9,119 nucleotides of DNA from Candidatus Kapaibacterium sp. (GCA_030835065.1 JAUQWR010000787.1:1-9119); one strand, 5' to 3'; shown: positions 1-6,616, counted from the stretch's first letter. The notes: generated from the letters alone by a model not told the origin. Translations and numbers: made by a program.

Positions 1-2
1 GC

Positions 3-32
3 AAGTATATCGGCAAAGGCATGAAAAACTAA
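3..32 (+). CDS. possible C-terminal tail of a plus-strand gene entering from the left
   Basis: The frame starting at base 3 reads KYIGKGMKN and then TAA at 30-32. This is a plausible protein tail with ordinary codons, while the other two plus frames stop at 24 and 43 and look less natural (one uses CGG and AGG). The main support is indirect: a plus-strand intrinsic terminator lies 28 bases downstream, so some plus-strand transcript must end here. Nine residues are too few to assign a family, and the frame itself is a guess. Confidence 0.3.
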   Translation, partial: KYIGKGMKN

Positions 33-60
33 GCTGTTTATGAAAATAACAATCAGACTA

Positions 61-104
61 CGAAGGGCTGTTTTCTATTTTTAGATGCAGCCTTTCGATT
101 TTTT
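61..104 (+). terminator. rho-independent terminator for the gene left of the window
   Basis: A 10-bp stem pairs 61-70 with 88-97, uninterrupted on the plus strand with one G-U pair. It has a 17-base A/T-rich loop and is followed by T's at 99-104. On the minus strand the G-U becomes an A-C mismatch and no T-run follows, so the orientation is plus. The T-run overlaps the stop codon of the convergent methyltransferase gene. Confidence 0.7.
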
Positions 105-747
105 AATTGCCTCTTTTATATTTTCTCCATTCTTCTCCAAATTCTTCTTCCATCATTTTTTCCTCGTCTTTTATTCTCCATAACAATACTACAAGCAATA
201 TCAACCATGCAAAATATGGCAGCCATGTATTATATATTAATGGAATTCCTCCAAAAAATCCTAGTATTCCGATATATCTTGGATGACGAAAATACTTATA
301 TGGTCCGTCGGTAATTAGTTTATGCCCTTCTTGTATTGTTACTTCCACACTAAACTGCCTGCCGAGTATTATCACAGACCAATTCATCAACAAAAAGCCA
401 AGAAATGCTATTATTAATCCTGCTAGACGTGTGTAATTATTCGATGATATTGAAAAATAAGATTCTGAGTCAAAAAATCCGGAGCTTAGTAATATCAAAA
501 CCGGAATAATTTGTAGAAATAGAAGTGAATACTTTTGACTCTTCACTTCTTTAACTCCCTTTCCGGAGCCTCTTCCTTGATTAGGAACAAATATTGCTAC
601 TAATACAGAAAAGACTATCATCATATAGATATACGAACTACGATAAGTCTTACTAAAAAAGCCTGCCCAATCGTTTATTCCCCATGCAAGTATAGGTATA
701 ATACAAAAAATAAATATTCCTGCTAATACTGATATGAGCTTTTTCAC
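103..747 (-). CDS. isoprenylcysteine carboxyl methyltransferase (ICMT)-family membrane protein
   Basis: This is a 214-residue integral membrane protein with hydrophobic segments at about 4-22, 39-55, 74-91, 107-128 and 158-191. The C-terminal half carries the SAM-binding signature of the ICMT/phospholipid methyltransferase superfamily: GHKLITDGPYKYFRHPRYIG (141-160), with His142, Arg154, His155, Pro156 and Tyr158, followed after the last membrane segment by the acidic helix DEEKMMEEEFGEEWRKY (194-210). Bacterial members methylate unknown small or lipid substrates at the membrane; bacteria generally lack prenylated CAAX proteins, so the family name should not be read as the reaction. The start codon is GTG at 747; the next in-frame Met (41) would cut off the first membrane segment. 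No strong Shine-Dalgarno is seen. The gene stands alone, divergent from the GlmU-like gene. The family is secure; the substrate is unknown. Confidence 0.85.
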   Translation of the reverse strand: MKKLISVLAGIFIFCIIPILAWGINDWAGFFSKTYRSSYIYMMIVFSVLVAIFVPNQGRGSGKGVKEVKSQKYSLLFLQIIPVLILLSSGFFDSESYFSISSNNYTRLAGLIIAFLGFLLMNWSVIILGRQFSVEVTIQEGHKLITDGPYKYFRHPRYIGILGFFGGIPLIYNTWLPYFAWLILLVVLLWRIKDEEKMMEEEFGEEWRKYKRGN

Positions 748-793
748 AACAAATCCATTAATTAATTTTCAAAAAAAACAAAATTATTAATAA

Positions 794-806
794 TATCAAT
801 TTGATA
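794..806. repeat. 13-base palindrome in a divergent promoter region
   Basis: TATCAA-T-TTGATA is a perfect inverted repeat around one central base. It lies in the 142-base gap between the divergent methyltransferase and GlmU-like genes, directly after a second A/T-only palindrome at 783-794 (ATTATTAATAAT). It could be a repressor site for either gene, but A/T-rich spacers produce such palindromes by chance. No confident -35/-10 or Bacteroidota-type -33/-7 promoter can be picked in this gap. Confidence 0.25.
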
Positions 807-889
807 ACTGATTTTTTTTATTGAATACTTTTATTAATCATTTCAAACAGTTAATTTGCGTCTTTATAAATATTAAATGACTGAAAAAA

Positions 890-1642
890 ATGAATAAAAT
901 AGCTGTAGTAGTTTTAGCTGCCGGTCAAGGTAAGAGAATGAACAATCCAAATCTTCCGAAAGTATTGGCAGAACTCAGGAACACACCATTAATCAAACAT
1001 GTTTGCGATACTGCAAATGAATTAAATCCCGAAAAAATTGTTTTGATTGTGGGTCATCACAAAGAAATGGTTATTGATTATATAAACTCTTTAAATCAAT
1101 CTAATATTGAATTTGCTATCCAATCCGAACAAAAAGGCACCGGACACGCTGTCGATATGACCCGAGAATTACTTGAACATTTTGATGGTGATATAATAAT
1201 ACTATCTGGAGACGTACCTTTGCTCAGAGCCGAAACACTTAATAAATTTATCGCAGAGCATCTCAATTCAGGCTCGGATGTTTCTGTATTATCTGCTATT
1301 GCAGATAATCCTTTTGGATATGGAAGAATAATACGCGATGCTGCTAATAATTTCACAAATATTGTAGAAGAAAAAGATTCAAATCCTGAGCAAAAGCTGG
1401 TTAAAGAAATCAATTCAGGAATATATATTGTGGCTTCACAAGATTTGTTCGATGCTTTATCGAAAGTAAGCAACAACAATGCACAAGGCGAATATTATCT
1501 AACTGATATCATACACATTCTAAGAAATCAAGGCAAAAAAACTGCTGCTTTTTCATTAGCAGATTTTGATGAACTTAAAGGTGTAAACTCTCCTGAGCAA
1601 TTAGCAGAATTGGATGCAATATTTGAAAAATACAAATTTTAA
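890..1642 (+). CDS. single-domain UDP-N-acetylglucosamine pyrophosphorylase (GlmU N-terminal half)
   Basis: This 250-residue nucleotidyltransferase is expected to form UDP-GlcNAc and PPi from GlcNAc-1-P and UTP in the cytoplasm, feeding peptidoglycan and glycan synthesis. The GlmU uridyltransferase motifs are present in order: LAAGQGKRM (9-17), Lys24, QSEQKGTGHA (78-87), GDVPL with metal ligand Asp108, GYGRI (143-147), IVEEKD with Glu160, EINSG (173-177), NNNAQGEYYLTDII (195-208) and GVN with Asn233, matching E. coli Asp105 and Asn227. The protein ends straight after this domain. The left-handed beta-helix that acetylates GlcN-1-P in the usual ~450-residue GlmU is absent, and no frameshifted remnant follows, since 1643-1717 is non-coding A/T-rich DNA. 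Acetylation would need another protein. The ATG at 890 sits 8 residues before the LAAG motif, normal for the family; no Shine-Dalgarno is visible. The substrate could differ, but the motif match to GlmU is close. I withhold the symbol because half of GlmU is missing. Confidence 0.85.
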   Translation: MNKIAVVVLAAGQGKRMNNPNLPKVLAELRNTPLIKHVCDTANELNPEKIVLIVGHHKEMVIDYINSLNQSNIEFAIQSEQKGTGHAVDMTRELLEHFDGDIIILSGDVPLLRAETLNKFIAEHLNSGSDVSVLSAIADNPFGYGRIIRDAANNFTNIVEEKDSNPEQKLVKEINSGIYIVASQDLFDALSKVSNNNAQGEYYLTDIIHILRNQGKKTAAFSLADFDELKGVNSPEQLAELDAIFEKYKF

Positions 1643-1717
1643 AAATAAAATTAAGATATTGTGTCGATTATAACTTAATCCGCCTTTTATTTAAAAAGAA
1701 TTCAAAATAAATAAATT

Positions 1718-1752
1718 AAAAACGCCCCAAAAGTTAATCAACTATTGGGGCG
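1718..1752 (-). terminator. strong rho-independent terminator closing the cbiA-like/ferritin-like operon
   Basis: CGCCCCAA (1723-1730) pairs perfectly with TTGGGGCG (1745-1752). Inside it, after an A-A mismatch, AGTT (1732-1735) pairs with AACT (1740-1743) around an AATC loop. On the minus strand the hairpin is followed by five T's (1722-1718). It begins 21 bases beyond the stop at 1773, so it ends the leftward transcript. On the plus strand there is no T-run after the stem, although it may also slow rightward transcription from the GlmU-like gene. Confidence 0.85.
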
Positions 1753-1772
1753 CTTACATTAAAAGATACTTA

Positions 1773-2180
1773 TTACTTTTTGAATTTTTCGAGCTCTTCG
1801 AGCAACTTATCATGCTTCTTTTCATCATGGAGCAAATATTCTAATAAATATTTAACAAAAGGAGAATCGGTTTCTTCTTTAGCTTGTTCAGCCAAAGCAA
1901 CAACTTTTCTTTCCATTTCGTCGTGTTCTTCAATTTTATCCCACAATTCTTTAAGATCTTCAGCAGAAATAGAAAACTCTTGTTTTTCGAAATGATCGAT
2001 AATCAATTGTTGAACTCTACGATGCACAACAGAATCTTGCCTGATAATTTCCATAATAATTTGAAGGAATGGATTGCGTGCACTTCTGATAATATCTGTA
2101 GTGCTTTGGACTGATGCATCTTCCAGTTTTTGCCAATTTTTAAGTATTTCAATCAGCTTTTTATTCTTGTCTTCCATCAT
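1773..2180 (-). CDS. small helical ferritin-like protein (putative)
   Basis: This is a 135-residue, charged, almost entirely helical protein with no signal peptide or membrane segment, hence cytoplasmic. The pattern fits a four-helix ferritin-like bundle: about 4-33, 37-67, 73-101 and 106-134. Candidate iron ligands fall where the fold would put them: Glu20 in helix 1, Glu44/Asp49/His53 in helix 2 (QDSVVHRR), Glu84-Glu90 with His86 in helix 3, and Glu114 plus ExxH at Glu120-His123 (HDEKKH) in helix 4. The second helix has DxxxH rather than the usual ExxH, so a diiron site is not certain. The start at 2180 overlaps the last 20 bases of the upstream cbiA-like gene, and an AAAGG lies 5 bases before the ATG; a second ATG follows immediately at 2177. 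The overlap argues for coupled translation. It could also be a helical bundle without metal. I do not recognise a named subfamily. Confidence 0.55.
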   Translation of the reverse strand: MMEDKNKKLIEILKNWQKLEDASVQSTTDIIRSARNPFLQIIMEIIRQDSVVHRRVQQLIIDHFEKQEFSISAEDLKELWDKIEEHDEMERKVVALAEQAKEETDSPFVKYLLEYLLHDEKKHDKLLEELEKFKK

Positions 2181-3567
2181 AAATACCTTTATTATATTTA
2201 AATTTGATTGCAGATTTTACAAAATTCTCTGCCCATTGCGGACATGAATTAGAATTGATGTGAATATAAGCTCCCATGCAATTATTCTTCAAAAATCCAT
2301 CCACATTGTTGAGCGATGGACTAGCTTTTGTTAGTTCCAAACAAGTTTGAGACGTTTTATCATACTTAGTTATTGAAGAATAATGCAATTCATGACCGAT
2401 TATTTCAGTGTTTAAATCAAAAAAAGGATTTTCTTTTATCACATTAGCTCTCACATACCCATATCCGGCAATCTTTTTAGCTAAATTCATCTCAATATCC
2501 ATCAAGCCGGAAAGAAAATGAGCAGTATCATTTTTTTTAATAAATTTTGATAGATAAATCAATCCACCACATTCAGCAAAAACCGGCATGCCCGAATTAA
2601 TCTTAGATTCTAAATCATTTATAAAAGGCATATTTTGCGACAATCTTTCAGGATAATCCTCAGGATAGCCACCACCAATATATAGTCCGTCAATATCATT
2701 AGGAATTGAATTGTCTTCCAGTGGAGAAATTTTTACAAGTTCAGCGCCATAACATTTAAGAGCTTCCAGATTTTCCTGATAATAAAAACAAAAAGCTTCA
2801 TCAAAGCAATATCCAATTTTGATATTATCCAACTTGATTTTATTATCAATTGGTTCATACTCAAAAGCATCACGGTTTTTCGAAAGTATTAAAATGTCTA
2901 AAATATCGAGATGCTCTCTAATCTTCTCACCAGCAAATTCAATCCATTTCCTAATTAGTTCTTTGTCGAAAACAGCTTTTGTATATAAATCTTTTTTAAA
3001 ACAATCAATATCGCCATAATCAGGTATTTCTGCCAGAATTTTTATTTTCAAGTTATTTTGTATAGTCGATTTTATCATTTTTAATTTAGAATCATTTTTG
3101 ACTCTATTTAAAATAATACCTTCAATTTTGAAATCACAATCATCGAAATTAGTAAGCTTGAGTGCTGATAGTTCGGTACGAGAGATAGTTTTGCAATCAA
3201 CAACAATAATAAATCCACAGGCTAAGTTATCGGATAATTTCAAAGAAGAACAAGCTGCATCATAATCAATTATATCAAAAATAGATTTGTCAGTTTCGAC
3301 AAGTGCAAAGTCTGCATTGGAAGAACAATCAGCAAAGATCGATTTGATTGGTTCATCACCCAGCAAATAGCTATCGAGATTAGCACCAATAAAATTTGAA
3401 GCAGAATTTAAAAAATAAGCATCAATATAATCCAATCCTTCTCTGAAGGAAACAGTTTTTTTCAAGTATTTTTTGATTGAAGCGAGAATACCTATTGCAA
3501 TAAATGTCTTGCCCGGGCATTTGCCCAAACCGGAAATAATCAATCTCGGAGTCTTGCAAACCAGCAT
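2161..3567 (-). CDS. CbiA/CobB-family cobyrinate a,c-diamide synthase-like amidotransferase
   Basis: At 468 residues this has the length and two-domain order of CbiA/CobB, which uses ATP and glutamine to amidate the a and c carboxylates of cobyrinic acid in B12 synthesis; the related CfbB does the same on Ni-sirohydrochlorin. The N-terminal domain has a BioD/CbiA-type P-loop (GLGKCPGKT, 13-21), FREGLDYID (41-49) where CbiA has FKVGPDYID, ANLDSYLL (62-69) and the inner motif IILNRV (151-156). The C-terminal class I amidotransferase is intact: GGGYPEDYPERL (298-309), nucleophile Cys333 in AECGGLIYL, GHELHYS (391-397) and His436 in AYIHI. Oddly, the motif that reads EGVMGLYDG in Salmonella CbiA is here ETDKSIFDI (91-99), with all three glycines and the Met gone. 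No other corrinoid gene is in the window. It overlaps the ferritin-like gene by 20 bases. The family is sure; the exact substrate is not. Confidence 0.8.
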   Translation of the reverse strand: MLVCKTPRLIISGLGKCPGKTFIAIGILASIKKYLKKTVSFREGLDYIDAYFLNSASNFIGANLDSYLLGDEPIKSIFADCSSNADFALVETDKSIFDIIDYDAACSSLKLSDNLACGFIIVVDCKTISRTELSALKLTNFDDCDFKIEGIILNRVKNDSKLKMIKSTIQNNLKIKILAEIPDYGDIDCFKKDLYTKAVFDKELIRKWIEFAGEKIREHLDILDILILSKNRDAFEYEPIDNKIKLDNIKIGYCFDEAFCFYYQENLEALKCYGAELVKISPLEDNSIPNDIDGLYIGGGYPEDYPERLSQNMPFINDLESKINSGMPVFAECGGLIYLSKFIKKNDTAHFLSGLMDIEMNLAKKIAGYGYVRANVIKENPFFDLNTEIIGHELHYSSITKYDKTSQTCLELTKASPSLNNVDGFLKNNCMGAYIHINSNSCPQWAENFVKSAIKFKYNKGIYDGRQE

Positions 3568-3661
3568 TTTTTTGTCTTTATTTGTTTATTAATATTCAAT
3601 ATTACAAAAAAAATTAAAGATTTCCCATAATATAACGAATAATAGTATAGATTAAGTTCAT

Positions 3662-3709
3662 AATATATCAAAAACTATATGAATCTAATGGCATACTATT
3701 TGATATATT
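3662..3709. promoter_or_regulatory. 11-bp inverted repeat next to the response-regulator start codon
   Basis: The arms at 3662-3672 (AATATATCAAA) and 3699-3709 (TTTGATATATT) are perfect reverse complements, 26 bases apart; the right arm ends one base before the ATG at 3711. In DNA this could be an operator for the divergent operons on either side. In RNA it could form a hairpin occluding the start region, which has no Shine-Dalgarno. The arms are almost purely A/T, so chance is a real alternative. Nothing else is recognisable in the 143-base gap 3568-3710, which must hold the start signals for both operons. Confidence 0.35.
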
Positions 3710-3710
3710 T

Positions 3711-4943
3711 ATGAAAATTAGTGAGAGGTTTGAATTGGAAGATAAAGTAAGAATATATGTAGTCGATGACGAAAATGCCGTAGTTCTGACTCTGAAAACA
3801 CTTATAGCTCGAGTGTTTCCCAAAGCAGAACTAATAGTGCACAACGAAGGTGCAGCTGCATGGAATGCTTTGAATGGCGAAGCAAGTTCATGTATTATTG
3901 TGTCGGATATTAATATGCCCGGACTCAATGGATTGCAATTATTAAAGAAAATAAGGCTTCATGATACTCTTAAAGATGCTTATGTATTGATGATTACAGC
4001 CAATCTCGACCCTGAAACAAACCTCAAAACGCTTCAGCAGGGCGCAGATGATTTTCTTCCAAAACCAATCAGTGTAGATACTTTTATAGCAAAGATGCGT
4101 ACAGCAATGCGGCATATTGAATTCCAGAAAAAGGCCGCCAAACAAAAACAAGAAATGGATGGATTGAAAGACGAGCTTAATAAAAATGTCGATGCAATGT
4201 ATTCATTTATTGAAAACTTCCAAAATGTGCGTATGGCTGAAATAACGAAAAGTATTGAAAGAATCACCGAAGCTGCTGCATTTATTGCCAGATACATGGC
4301 AGATACCGAAGAAGAAATATGGAATATTAAAAGAGCTGCAAAAATTTGTTATTGTGGCAAATTATTCCTTAAAGAAAATCTAATTTTCAATCCTGTGATG
4401 ATCAAAGGTATTGTTTATTCGGAAATAATGCACGAAGTTCCTAAATTTGCAAATAAAATGGTGTCAAAAATCCCCGGACAAGAAAAAATTGTTGATATTC
4501 TTGTTCATATTTACGAAAATTTTGATGCTACCGGTATTCCAGACCAAAAGAAAAGCTGGGAAATCCCACTTGGCTCACGTATTTTAAGAGTTGCAATGGA
4601 CTATGAAGAGCTCTTAAAGAAAAATGCTGAAAACGAAGCTAAGACTATGGAGATTTTATATCTTGAGTCTAAGCGTCTCTATGATAATAGAGTAGTGGCA
4701 TATTACGACCAATTCCTCGGTTCTCGTGAAGTATCGCGCGAACTTGGCAAAAAAGGCAGGGAATCTGCTTATAAAATTAACGAGTTGGAAGAAGGTATGA
4801 TACTTGCTCGAAATGTTATGACCGAATCCGGATTGAATTTGATGGCTTCGGGTATCACTTTGAGCGAAGAAAAAATTGATAAAATCAGATTAATCAACAA
4901 GTCTGATGCTGTAATCGGTAAAATTTATGTGCGTAATAAATAA
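3711..4943 (+). CDS. response regulator: receiver domain fused to a degenerate HD-GYP-like domain
   Basis: This is a 410-residue cytoplasmic protein. Residues 12-133 are a complete receiver: acidic pair Asp19-Asp20, phospho-acceptor Asp66 (SDINMPGLNG), Thr96 (MITA) and Lys118 (LPKPI). A charged, probably coiled-coil linker follows (136-165). Residues about 175-345 align by eye with HD-GYP c-di-GMP phosphodiesterases, but the catalytic positions are replaced. LLHDIGK is KICYCGK (211-217), HHERWDGTGYP is IYENFDATGIP (267-277), and the Asp after RILAVA is Met296 in SRILRVAMDYEEL (289-301). The scaffold residues GK, E-x-x-D-x-TG-x-P and RIL remain. The tail carries the module INELEEGMILARNV...G..L (356-384) known from the C-termini of related regulators. 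I infer phosphorylation control with a binding or scaffolding output rather than c-di-GMP hydrolysis. No kinase is nearby. The stop overlaps the MurQ start. The receiver is certain; the HD-GYP relationship is likely. Confidence 0.85.
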   Translation: MKISERFELEDKVRIYVVDDENAVVLTLKTLIARVFPKAELIVHNEGAAAWNALNGEASSCIIVSDINMPGLNGLQLLKKIRLHDTLKDAYVLMITANLDPETNLKTLQQGADDFLPKPISVDTFIAKMRTAMRHIEFQKKAAKQKQEMDGLKDELNKNVDAMYSFIENFQNVRMAEITKSIERITEAAAFIARYMADTEEEIWNIKRAAKICYCGKLFLKENLIFNPVMIKGIVYSEIMHEVPKFANKMVSKIPGQEKIVDILVHIYENFDATGIPDQKKSWEIPLGSRILRVAMDYEELLKKNAENEAKTMEILYLESKRLYDNRVVAYYDQFLGSREVSRELGKKGRESAYKINELEEGMILARNVMTESGLNLMASGITLSEEKIDKIRLINKSDAVIGKIYVRNK

Positions 4944-5884
4944 TGGCTGAAAGCGAATTATTCAAAGAATTAGCAAAAATTAGAACTGAAACTATTAATC
5001 CTGAATCGACTTTGATCGATACTTTATCCACTGTCGATATGCTCGAATTGATTAATAGTCAGGATACATTGGTACCTTTGGCAGTAAAACAAGAAATCCC
5101 TCAAATTGCACAAGCTGTAGAAATTGTTTATAATGCTTTCAAAAATGGAGGCAGACTTTTTTATTTTGGTGCAGGCACTAGCGGGCGGCTGGGGATTGTG
5201 GATGCTTCCGAATGCCCTCCTACCTATGGCTCTGATCCAGAAATGGTGCAAGGAATTATAGCGGGCGGAAAAGAGGCTGTTTTTAGATCGCAAGAAGGCG
5301 CAGAAGATAAGCCGGAATCAGGGGCTGATCTGGTTGTTGCTAATAATATAAGCTCTATCGATGTTGTTTGTGGTATTGCTGCTTCCGGTAGAACTCCTTT
5401 TGTTATTGGTGCTTTGGAAAAAGCTTGTGAATTTGGTGCTAAAACAATTTTGATTTCTACTGTAGATAAAAAATTCATTATTGAAAAAAAAGTTAAAGCT
5501 GATATAATTATTTCTCCTAATGTTGGCGCTGAAGTGATTACCGGATCTACTCGTATGAAAAGCGGTACTGCTCAGAAATTAGTTCTTAATATGATTAGTA
5601 CTGCTGCGATGATTAAGCTTGGCAAGACTTATGGCAATATTATGGTCGATCTGCAGCCGACTAATAAAAAGCTTGTTGAGAGATCCAAAAAGACTTTGAT
5701 GATGGTGACAGGAGTCGATTACGACGAAGCTGAACAAAAACTTATTGAAGCCGATTGGCATGTTAAAACTGCAATTGTTATGATACTTGCCAATACAGAC
5801 AGTGAAAATGCAAAAAAAATTCTGGAAATAACTGATGGTAAAGTTAGAGCGGCTATTGAATTGATAAAAGCAAATCCTCTTTAA
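4943..5884 (+). CDS. murQ: N-acetylmuramic acid 6-phosphate etherase
   Basis: MurQ splits the lactyl ether of MurNAc-6-P into GlcNAc-6-P and D-lactate in the cytoplasm, the key step of muramic acid recycling. The 313-residue protein spans the full family length. It shows the SIS fold with GAGTSGRLG (76-84), the hallmark DASECPPTYG (87-96), GIAASGRTP (144-152), VGAEVITGSTRMKSGTAQKL (194-213) and YGNIMVDLQPTN (230-241), then the helical C-terminal domain. The E. coli catalytic glutamates 83 and 114 correspond to Glu90 (in SECPP) and Glu121 (in GAED). The start codon shares its A with the stop of the response-regulator gene (TAATG), and no Shine-Dalgarno is evident, so translation should depend on re-initiation. 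A muramic acid kinase (AnmK or MurK), transporter or MurR regulator is not in the window. Identification is very secure. Confidence 0.97.
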   Translation: MAESELFKELAKIRTETINPESTLIDTLSTVDMLELINSQDTLVPLAVKQEIPQIAQAVEIVYNAFKNGGRLFYFGAGTSGRLGIVDASECPPTYGSDPEMVQGIIAGGKEAVFRSQEGAEDKPESGADLVVANNISSIDVVCGIAASGRTPFVIGALEKACEFGAKTILISTVDKKFIIEKKVKADIIISPNVGAEVITGSTRMKSGTAQKLVLNMISTAAMIKLGKTYGNIMVDLQPTNKKLVERSKKTLMMVTGVDYDEAEQKLIEADWHVKTAIVMILANTDSENAKKILEITDGKVRAAIELIKANPL

Positions 5885-5940
5885 CAATTTGTTTATAATT
5901 GTTTTTAATGTTAATTTAGAAATTATTAAATTTTGAGAAA

Positions 5941-6564
5941 ATGATGAGAAAAATTGTATTTATATTTGCTTTGATGTCTGCATCTATTGTATTTGCACAA
6001 CAAAACGATATTCAATCTGCATATAACGCTCTTAAGAATAAAAGCTATGATAAAGCAATTGAATTTTATACAAATTCTATAAAGAATTACGACAAATATG
6101 CTCCTGCTTTTTATGGCAGAGCTATGGCATACTACTACATTAAAAATTATGAAAATGCTAAATCTGATTTTAATAAAGCGATAGAATCTGACAATAATTA
6201 TGCAGATGCTTATCTTGGTTTGGGCTTGACTTATTACGAATTGAACAACTACAATCAAGCACTTGCTGCACTCAACAAAGCAATTCAATTGCGTCCTGAC
6301 TATGCTGAAGCTATTTATGCTAGAGCTAATATATTATATTATTCAGAAAAAGACAAAGAAGCTCTCGCTGATTATAATAAAGTATTGAGCATAAAACCGG
6401 ATTATTATCTTGCTCTTTATGGCAGAGCTGTCCTTTATAAAGCTATGAAATCTAAAGATTTGGCTGTTCAGGATTTCGAAGCATATCTTGCTGCAAGAGC
6501 AAATCAAGATAATCTCGAAACTGAAGTTATTAGACTAATCAAAGAAATAAAAAATTCTAAATAA
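5941..6564 (+). CDS. exported tetratricopeptide-repeat (TPR) protein
   Basis: This 207-residue protein starts with a signal peptide: basic MMRK, a hydrophobic core (5-17) and a likely cleavage after Ala19 (VFA-QQ). There is no lipobox Cys, so it should be free in the periplasm or loosely attached. The mature part is about five TPR units of 34 residues, roughly 22-53, 54-87, 88-121, 122-155 and 156-189. The consensus is clear in A-x-A-x-L-N-x-A-I-x-L-x-P-D-Y-A-E-A (108-125) and I-K-P-D-Y-Y-L-A-L-Y-G-R-A (151-163). TPRs bind proteins; no enzyme domain is present. It follows MurQ by 56 bases with no strong terminator between, and the operon terminator lies just after it, so it is probably the third gene of the unit. 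Two ATGs stand in tandem at 5941 and 5944. A role in envelope assembly or wall turnover is suggested only by its neighbour. Confidence 0.85.
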   Translation: MMRKIVFIFALMSASIVFAQQNDIQSAYNALKNKSYDKAIEFYTNSIKNYDKYAPAFYGRAMAYYYIKNYENAKSDFNKAIESDNNYADAYLGLGLTYYELNNYNQALAALNKAIQLRPDYAEAIYARANILYYSEKDKEALADYNKVLSIKPDYYLALYGRAVLYKAMKSKDLAVQDFEAYLAARANQDNLETEVIRLIKEIKNSK

Positions 6565-6616
6565 ATCGGCTTTATGATAAACTAAACGGGTCAAAAAAAT
6601 TTGCCGATTTTAATAT

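Noticed and set aside
851..858. TTAATTTG as a Bacteroidota-type -7 element for the GlmU-like gene
   Set aside because: It differs from TAnnTTTG at one of the fixed positions, and no TTG lies at a suitable -33 distance.
877..897. Six-codon upstream reading frame (MTEKNE) overlapping the GlmU-like start
   Set aside because: It is very short, A-rich and has no ribosome site; such frames arise often by chance in AT-rich DNA.
1096..1479. 127-residue minus-strand open frame inside the GlmU-like gene
   Set aside because: It lies antisense to a gene with complete family motifs, is Ser-rich and shows no domain; it is a shadow frame.
5883..5906. Hairpin AACAATT/AATTGTT followed by T's just after murQ
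   Set aside because: The 7-bp stem has only two G-C pairs and would be too unstable to terminate reliably; it may at most reduce read-through into the TPR gene.
5926..6288. 120-residue minus-strand open frame inside the TPR gene
   Set aside because: It is antisense to clear TPR repeats, with Ile/Cys/Phe-rich composition typical of a shadow frame.
6563..6610. Stem AAATCGGC/GCCGATTT overlapping the TPR stop codon
   Set aside because: The loop is 32 bases and no T-run follows, while a better terminator lies directly downstream.
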